DNA from: Saprospiraceae bacterium
Lineage (GTDB): Bacteria > Bacteroidota > Bacteroidia > Chitinophagales > Saprospiraceae
Assembly: GCA_020630435.1 (NCBI GenBank)
Contig: JAHDBJ010000006.1
Coordinates: forward strand, 119,956-183,955
DNA length: 64,000 nucleotides
Reading direction: 5' to 3'
Both the position numbers and the translations under genes were made by a program. Below the pieces are notes generated by a model. The model saw nothing but the letters and a program-made list of their open reading frames with translations, was not told where the DNA came from and ran no database searches. Of the stretch, positions 59,572 through 64,000 are shown piece by piece (within the stretch, counting starts at the first letter, position 1; each line of letters begins with the position of its first letter).

Positions 59572-62169
59572 ATGAATTTAAAAAATATTAAATCTATTGC
59601 TTTACTATCATTTATTTTCATAATGATGGGCTGTTCTTCTACTAAAAAAGTGGTCAAAGGCGAACCTATAGAAGAGCGAAACCTCGAACCTATTGTTGTT
59701 ACAGCTCCAAAAGAAGTTGAAGACCAAATAGAAGAAAAGGTTTATACACTCCCTAACTATAATGAAACCTATCGAAGAACGCATGATTTACTTCATACAA
59801 AACTAGATGTAAAATTCAACTTTGCCAAACAACATCTTTTAGGCAAAGCAGAACTTGAGTTGACGCCTTTATTTTATGCTTCTAATAAATTACGTTTGGA
59901 TGCAAAAGGTTTTGATATTCATTCCATCAAACTCAATGGACGAGATCTAAAGTATGATTATGATGGGGAACAAATTTTAATTCAATTAAACAAAGAATAT
60001 CGTAAAGGAGAAAAATATAGATTAACTATTGATTATACTGCTAAACCAAATGAGCGTAAGGCTGGAGGTAGTGCTGCTATCACTTCAGATAAAGGACTCT
60101 TTTTTATCAATCCTTTAGGAGAAGAGGTTGGAAAACCCACACAAATATGGACTCAAGGACAAACAGAATCTAACTCGGCTTGGTTTCCGACTATCGATAA
60201 ACCGAACGAGCGTTGTACGCAAGAAATGAACATCACAGTAGATAGTAAATACAAGGTACTTTCAAACGGTCGAAAAACAGGAGAGACGAAAAATAGTGAT
60301 GGTACAACAAGTCATGGATTTATCATGGATAAGCCACACGCACCCTATTTATTTATGATGGCAATTGGAGATTTTGCTGTTGTAGAAGATGTATGGAAAA
60401 GTATTCCTTTAGAATATTGGGTAGAACCTGATTATCGCCCTTATGCAAAAGATATTTTTTCAAATACACCTGAAATGTTGACCTTCTTTTCAAGCCTTTT
60501 AGGCGTCGATTATCCTTGGAGTAAATACTCACAAGTTATTATTCGAGATTATGTGTCGGGAGCTATGGAGAATACAACAGCTGTAACCTTCCAAGAAAGT
60601 TTTCAAAAAACGAAAAGAGAATTAATTGATAATCATAATGAAACGATTATTGCCCACGAGATGATGCACCATTGGTTTGGAGATTTAGTGACTTGTGAAA
60701 GTTGGTCAAACCTAACGCTGAATGAGGGTTTTGCAAATTATAGTGAATATTTATGGTTAGAACATAAATATGGTAGAGAGACAGCTGATCGCCATCGAGT
60801 AAACGAAGTCAATGGTTATCTTCAATCTTCTTTACAGGGAGGAAAACACCCTTTAATTCATTTTGGATATAATGATAAAGAAGAAATGTTTGATGCGCAT
60901 AGTTATAATAAAGGTGGTGCGATTCTGCATATGCTTAGAAATTTCCTAGGAGATAAGGCCTTCTTTGAAGGTTTAAAACTTTATCTGGAACGACACCAAT
61001 TTACATCTGTAGAAGCACATGATTTACGGATTGCATTTGAAGATATTACGGGGATGGATTTAAATTGGTTTTTTAATCAGTGGTTTTTTGATCAAGGGCA
61101 TCCTAAAGTAGATATTAGCCATCAATACGATGAAACTAAAAAAGAGGTTGTGCTAACTATTGAGCAAATACAAAACCCTGATGAGAATCCACCAATATTT
61201 ATAATGCCACTTGCTATCGATATTTACGAATCTTCTGGACAAAAACCTAGAAGAGAGGAGATAACCGTTAACCAAAGAAAACAAGTCTTTACATTTAAAG
61301 TTAATCAAAAACCTAAATTGGTAAATGTAGATGCTGATAGAATTATGCTTTGGGAGAAAAACGTTAATCAAGATGAAGCAGCAAATATTTTCCAATATAA
61401 AAATGCACCTTTACTAGAAGATAGACTAGAGGCATTGGATGCCCTAAAGTCTAAAAGTTCTGCTGAGTCAAGAGCCACATTTGTAACGGCCTTAAATGAT
61501 AAATTCTGGTCAATAAGACGTTTGGCGTTAAATGAAGTATCTACTAATGACACTCAAACCTTAGATAACATTGCGCTCTTAGCGAAAAATGATAAGCATT
61601 CTAGGGTAAGGGCTACGGCTATAGAAAAACTAGGAGAAACGGGCTTGAAGGATTATTTAAGTATTGCCAAAAATGCGATTAATCCTAAGGAGGCCTATCC
61701 TATTGTATCTGCAGGATTAAAGTCTCTGAGTAAATTGGATAAAACGTCTGCAATTAACTATGCTAAAAAATTGGACAAAGAAAAAAACGGCGGAATATTA
61801 AATACAATTTCAGGCATCTATGCTGAAAGTGGTGATGCTGCCAATCTTCCATTTTTTGAAAATAACCTTGCTACAATGAACGGATTTGAATTATTTGGAT
61901 TTTTTGATAATTATAGCAAGTTGCTCCCTAATGGTGATGACAGTACAATTGGTAAAGGCATAGAGATTCTTAATAAAATGGCCATAGACCAATCAGGTAC
62001 TCCATGGTGGAAACGCTACGCTGCTACGAAGGCTCTGAATGATGTAAGAACAAAATTAAAAACGGCTGAAGGTAAAGCAACTTTAATTCAAAGTATCTCT
62101 ACTATCATTAATGGTATTAAAAAAGTAGAAACAAATCCTCGATTAAAACAATTGTATAATACTTTTTAG
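59572..62169 (+). CDS. M1 aminopeptidase, lipoprotein
   Basis: The 865-residue enzyme has a lipobox (FIFIMMGC, C21), the M1 exopeptidase motif SGAMENTTAV and the zinc site HEMMHH (H362, E363, H366, then E385 in LNEGFANY). After the catalytic domain come beta strands and a helical C-terminal region with HEAT-like units. It would release N-terminal residues from peptides outside the cytoplasm. An earlier start at 59443 would add 43 residues in front of the lipoprotein signal and is rejected. Confidence 0.92.
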   Translation: MNLKNIKSIALLSFIFIMMGCSSTKKVVKGEPIEERNLEPIVVTAPKEVEDQIEEKVYTLPNYNETYRRTHDLLHTKLDVKFNFAKQHLLGKAELELTPLFYASNKLRLDAKGFDIHSIKLNGRDLKYDYDGEQILIQLNKEYRKGEKYRLTIDYTAKPNERKAGGSAAITSDKGLFFINPLGEEVGKPTQIWTQGQTESNSAWFPTIDKPNERCTQEMNITVDSKYKVLSNGRKTGETKNSDGTTSHGFIMDKPHAPYLFMMAIGDFAVVEDVWKSIPLEYWVEPDYRPYAKDIFSNTPEMLTFFSSLLGVDYPWSKYSQVIIRDYVSGAMENTTAVTFQESFQKTKRELIDNHNETIIAHEMMHHWFGDLVTCESWSNLTLNEGFANYSEYLWLEHKYGRETADRHRVNEVNGYLQSSLQGGKHPLIHFGYNDKEEMFDAHSYNKGGAILHMLRNFLGDKAFFEGLKLYLERHQFTSVEAHDLRIAFEDITGMDLNWFFNQWFFDQGHPKVDISHQYDETKKEVVLTIEQIQNPDENPPIFIMPLAIDIYESSGQKPRREEITVNQRKQVFTFKVNQKPKLVNVDADRIMLWEKNVNQDEAANIFQYKNAPLLEDRLEALDALKSKSSAESRATFVTALNDKFWSIRRLALNEVSTNDTQTLDNIALLAKNDKHSRVRATAIEKLGETGLKDYLSIAKNAINPKEAYPIVSAGLKSLSKLDKTSAINYAKKLDKEKNGGILNTISGIYAESGDAANLPFFENNLATMNGFELFGFFDNYSKLLPNGDDSTIGKGIEILNKMAIDQSGTPWWKRYAATKALNDVRTKLKTAEGKATLIQSISTIINGIKKVETNPRLKQLYNTF

Positions 62170-62190
62170 AATTTGAAAAAAACTGTAGAT

Positions 62191-62232
62191 TCATTACCAT
62201 AAAGTCTAGACTTTATGGTAGTGAATTTTTTA
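62191..62232 (+). terminator. rho-independent terminator after the M1 gene
   Basis: The arms TCATTACCATAAAGTC and GACTTTATGGTAGTGA pair with one G-T around TCTAGA-type centre, then ATTTTTTATTTT follows. It lies 13 bases before rlmD, so rlmD may be partly read through. Confidence 0.78.
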
Positions 62233-62244
62233 TTTTATATAATA

Positions 62245-63657
62245 ATGGGAAGAAGGAAGAAACCAAGAATTTTTGAACAAATAGCAATAACAGGCGTTGC
62301 TGACAAAGGTAAAGCCGTAGGACGAAATGAAGAAGGAATTGTCATCTTTGTGGAAAAGGTCATACCTGGAGATGTCGTTGATGTTTTAGTTAAAAGAAAA
62401 AAAGCTGGTTATATGCACGGTATGCCAGTTGTTTTTCATAAATATTCTGAAGATAGAGTAGAAGCATTTTGCGAGCATTTTGGAGTTTGTGGAGGTTGTA
62501 AATGGCAAAATGTAAAATATGAAGCTCAACTAAAACATAAAGAAGAAGTTGTTAGAAATGCTTTGAAAAGAATCGGTAAAGTCACACCTCATATATTTTT
62601 ACCAATTCTACCTGCTCCAGAAATAACATATTATCGAAATAAACTAGAATTTTCGTTTTCTTGTAAACGCTGGTTAACCAAAGAAGAGTTAGATTCAGGT
62701 ATATCAAATAAAGAAGACGTACTAGGGTTTCATGTTCCAGGTGCATATGACAAGATTGTTAATGTTAATGAATGTCATTTACAACCAGAGCCTTCCAATG
62801 TACTTCGAAATGCGATTAAATCAATCTCTATAGAACAAAGATTAGACTTCTACAATATTAATGCCCATGAAGGGATGATGCGAAATGTAATCGTAAGAAC
62901 TAGCAGTCTAGGGGAAATCATGTTGGTTTTTAGCTTTAAAAAAGAAGAAAAGGGAAAAATCAAGAAATTCTTAGATTCATTATTAGAACAATTTCCCAAA
63001 ATTACTTCTTTGCATTATTGTATTAATCCAAAGGTTAATGATTTTATTTTAGACTTGGAGATTATAACTTATTATGGAAAAGGTTATATAGAAGAAAAAT
63101 TAGGTGACACAAGATTTAAAATTGGGCCGAAATCTTTTTTTCAAACCAATACTAAACAAGCCAAACGGCTATATGATCTAATTGTTGATTTTGCAGGGTT
63201 TGAGGGGCATGAAAATGTATATGATTTGTATACAGGCACAGGAAGTATTGCGCTATATATCTCTAGATATTGTAGGCAGGTAGTTGGAGTAGAGGAAATT
63301 GCAGCAGCTATTGAGGATGCTAAATTTAATCAGACCCTCAATGAGATAGACAATACTGTTTTTTATGCTGGAGATGTCAAAGATATATTAACAGAAAATT
63401 TTGCGAATCAACATGGAAAACCTGACATTGTAATTACTGATCCTCCTAGAGCAGGAATGCACCCAAAGGCTGTAGATATTTTACTAAAGTTGGCTGCTCC
63501 AAAAATTGTTTATGTCAGTTGTAATCCTGCAACTCAAGCAAGAGATATTCAATTATTACAGGAAAAATATGAACTGATTAAAGTACAACCTGTAGATATG
63601 TTTCCTCATACCCATCATATTGAAAATATAGCATTATTACACTTAAAAAAGGAATAA
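62245..63657 (+). CDS. rlmD: 23S rRNA (uracil-5-)-methyltransferase RlmD-type
   Basis: The 470-residue enzyme has an N-terminal TRAM domain (about residues 10-60), the iron-sulfur block CEHFGVCGGC, a central RNA-binding part, and a C-terminal SAM domain with YDLYTGTGSIALY, VITDPPRAG and the nucleophile in VYVSCNP. It methylates U at C5 in rRNA using SAM. I chose the ATG at 62245 (MGRRKKP); a longer in-frame start at 62215 lies within the terminator. The RlmD rather than RlmC/TrmA label is from overall similarity and is less certain. Confidence 0.87.
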   Translation: MGRRKKPRIFEQIAITGVADKGKAVGRNEEGIVIFVEKVIPGDVVDVLVKRKKAGYMHGMPVVFHKYSEDRVEAFCEHFGVCGGCKWQNVKYEAQLKHKEEVVRNALKRIGKVTPHIFLPILPAPEITYYRNKLEFSFSCKRWLTKEELDSGISNKEDVLGFHVPGAYDKIVNVNECHLQPEPSNVLRNAIKSISIEQRLDFYNINAHEGMMRNVIVRTSSLGEIMLVFSFKKEEKGKIKKFLDSLLEQFPKITSLHYCINPKVNDFILDLEIITYYGKGYIEEKLGDTRFKIGPKSFFQTNTKQAKRLYDLIVDFAGFEGHENVYDLYTGTGSIALYISRYCRQVVGVEEIAAAIEDAKFNQTLNEIDNTVFYAGDVKDILTENFANQHGKPDIVITDPPRAGMHPKAVDILLKLAAPKIVYVSCNPATQARDIQLLQEKYELIKVQPVDMFPHTHHIENIALLHLKKE

Positions 63658-63663
63658 TAGTTT

Positions 63664-64000
63664 ATGTCTGACGATAAAACAGTAAAATTATTTCAACTAG
63701 AAGAAACCTTGAAACCATACAAACAAGTTCTTGGTAAAGCAGCAGATGCTGTTCTAAACGAAAATGTTTCTAAGTATCCCATTTTTGTAGTACATCAACA
63801 ATTAGTTGAGGTAGGTATTCCAATTATTAATGATGAAAAAACCAAGTGGTCAATTCATATTTCTTCTTTAGAAGAATTCGTTACTAAAAACTTAGTAGCG
63901 ACCGAAAAAATTGATGATTTTAAAAAAATATATAAAAATCCAGAAGTTTTTTTATGTTTATTTGTTTTAAGCGATATTGGCGCAACTTTTATCTTTTTAC
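63664..64000 (+). CDS. conserved protein, 3' end outside the window
   Basis: The ATG at 63664 follows the rlmD stop by six bases, and the frame is open to the window end (112 residues). It begins MSDDKTVKLFQLEETLKPYK, with mixed alpha/beta composition and no signal peptide (IFVVHQQLVEVGIPIIND, then SLEEFVTKNLVA). It is probably co-transcribed with rlmD. I do not recognise the family. Confidence 0.72.
   Translation, partial: MSDDKTVKLFQLEETLKPYKQVLGKAADAVLNENVSKYPIFVVHQQLVEVGIPIINDEKTKWSIHISSLEEFVTKNLVATEKIDDFKKIYKNPEVFLCLFVLSDIGATFIFL

Noticed and set aside
1..64000. CRISPR array, rRNA operon, prophage or complete insertion sequence
   Set aside because: No regularly spaced repeats, rRNA sequence, phage structural genes or transposase were found in the window.

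Overview
The window is AT-rich bacterial DNA with dense coding and short gaps, and it comes from the phylum Bacteroidota. The evidence is the type IX secretion and gliding proteins PorW/SprE and GldD, two proteins with C-terminal sorting domains of the type IX kind, a DUF3078 outer-membrane protein, many TPR proteins, YfhO, and promoter matches to the Bacteroidota pattern (TTTG, 19 bases, TAnnTTTG). The order or genus cannot be fixed from this window; a gliding relative of Saprospiria or Flavobacteriia would fit. No rRNA, CRISPR array, phage or complete insertion sequence was seen.

Layout. Bases 1-3.2 kb hold the end of a TPR protein and an outer-membrane barrel. Bases 3.2-7.2 kb (minus strand) hold a peptide-natural-product locus of the grasp-with-spasm type: an ATP-grasp maturase, a small coupled protein, a SPASM-domain maturase, two short precursor peptides with a shared leader and a GGG processing site, and a separate SpaB_C-type enzyme upstream. 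Bases 7.2-17.4 kb hold a membrane protein, tRNA-Val, hemD, an ECF sigma factor with a small partner, an MscS channel, a DUF3078 protein, an alpha-amylase-family enzyme, a thioredoxin-like protein, an orphan histidine kinase and a heptose-phosphate-type kinase. Bases 17.5-22.6 kb contain a Clp-type double AAA+ ATPase whose C-terminus looks like a class I release factor (RF2-like) without a GGQ loop, a DUF1801 protein, a conserved small protein and an M23 peptidase.

Bases 23-33.4 kb carry porW/sprE, a small lipoprotein, a membrane class III adenylate cyclase, an M16 peptidase homologue without its zinc motif, two tandem sorting-domain paralogues, gldD and TPR genes. Bases 33.4-40.3 kb hold YfhO, two glycosyltransferases, an HNH-AP2 protein, a GNAT acetyltransferase and dtd. 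Two related fold-back repeats of about 160 bp lie at 31.8 and 38.0 kb. Bases 40.5-50.9 kb are mostly housekeeping: dnaX, ndk, a MeaB GTPase, polA and a NYN-LOTUS protein.

At 51.0-51.4 kb an intact tRNA-Arg(TCT) lies directly downstream of a GIY-YIG endonuclease gene. That gene is preceded by a second, 3'-truncated copy of the same tRNA, split by a GC-rich 34-bp hairpin. The endonuclease reading frame ends inside the intact tRNA. This looks like a small tRNA-targeting mobile unit. The rest (51.6-64 kb) is gmk, apaG, a SPOR/peptidoglycan-binding-like protein, metG, a PrsW protease, an alpha/beta hydrolase, a DUF3524/QTMAN-type glycosyltransferase, an M1 aminopeptidase, rlmD and the start of a further gene.

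The most interesting items are the tRNA-Arg/GIY-YIG unit, the grasp-with-spasm locus with its two short precursors, the Clp-release-factor fusion, the fold-back repeat family, and the bacterial QTMAN homologue.
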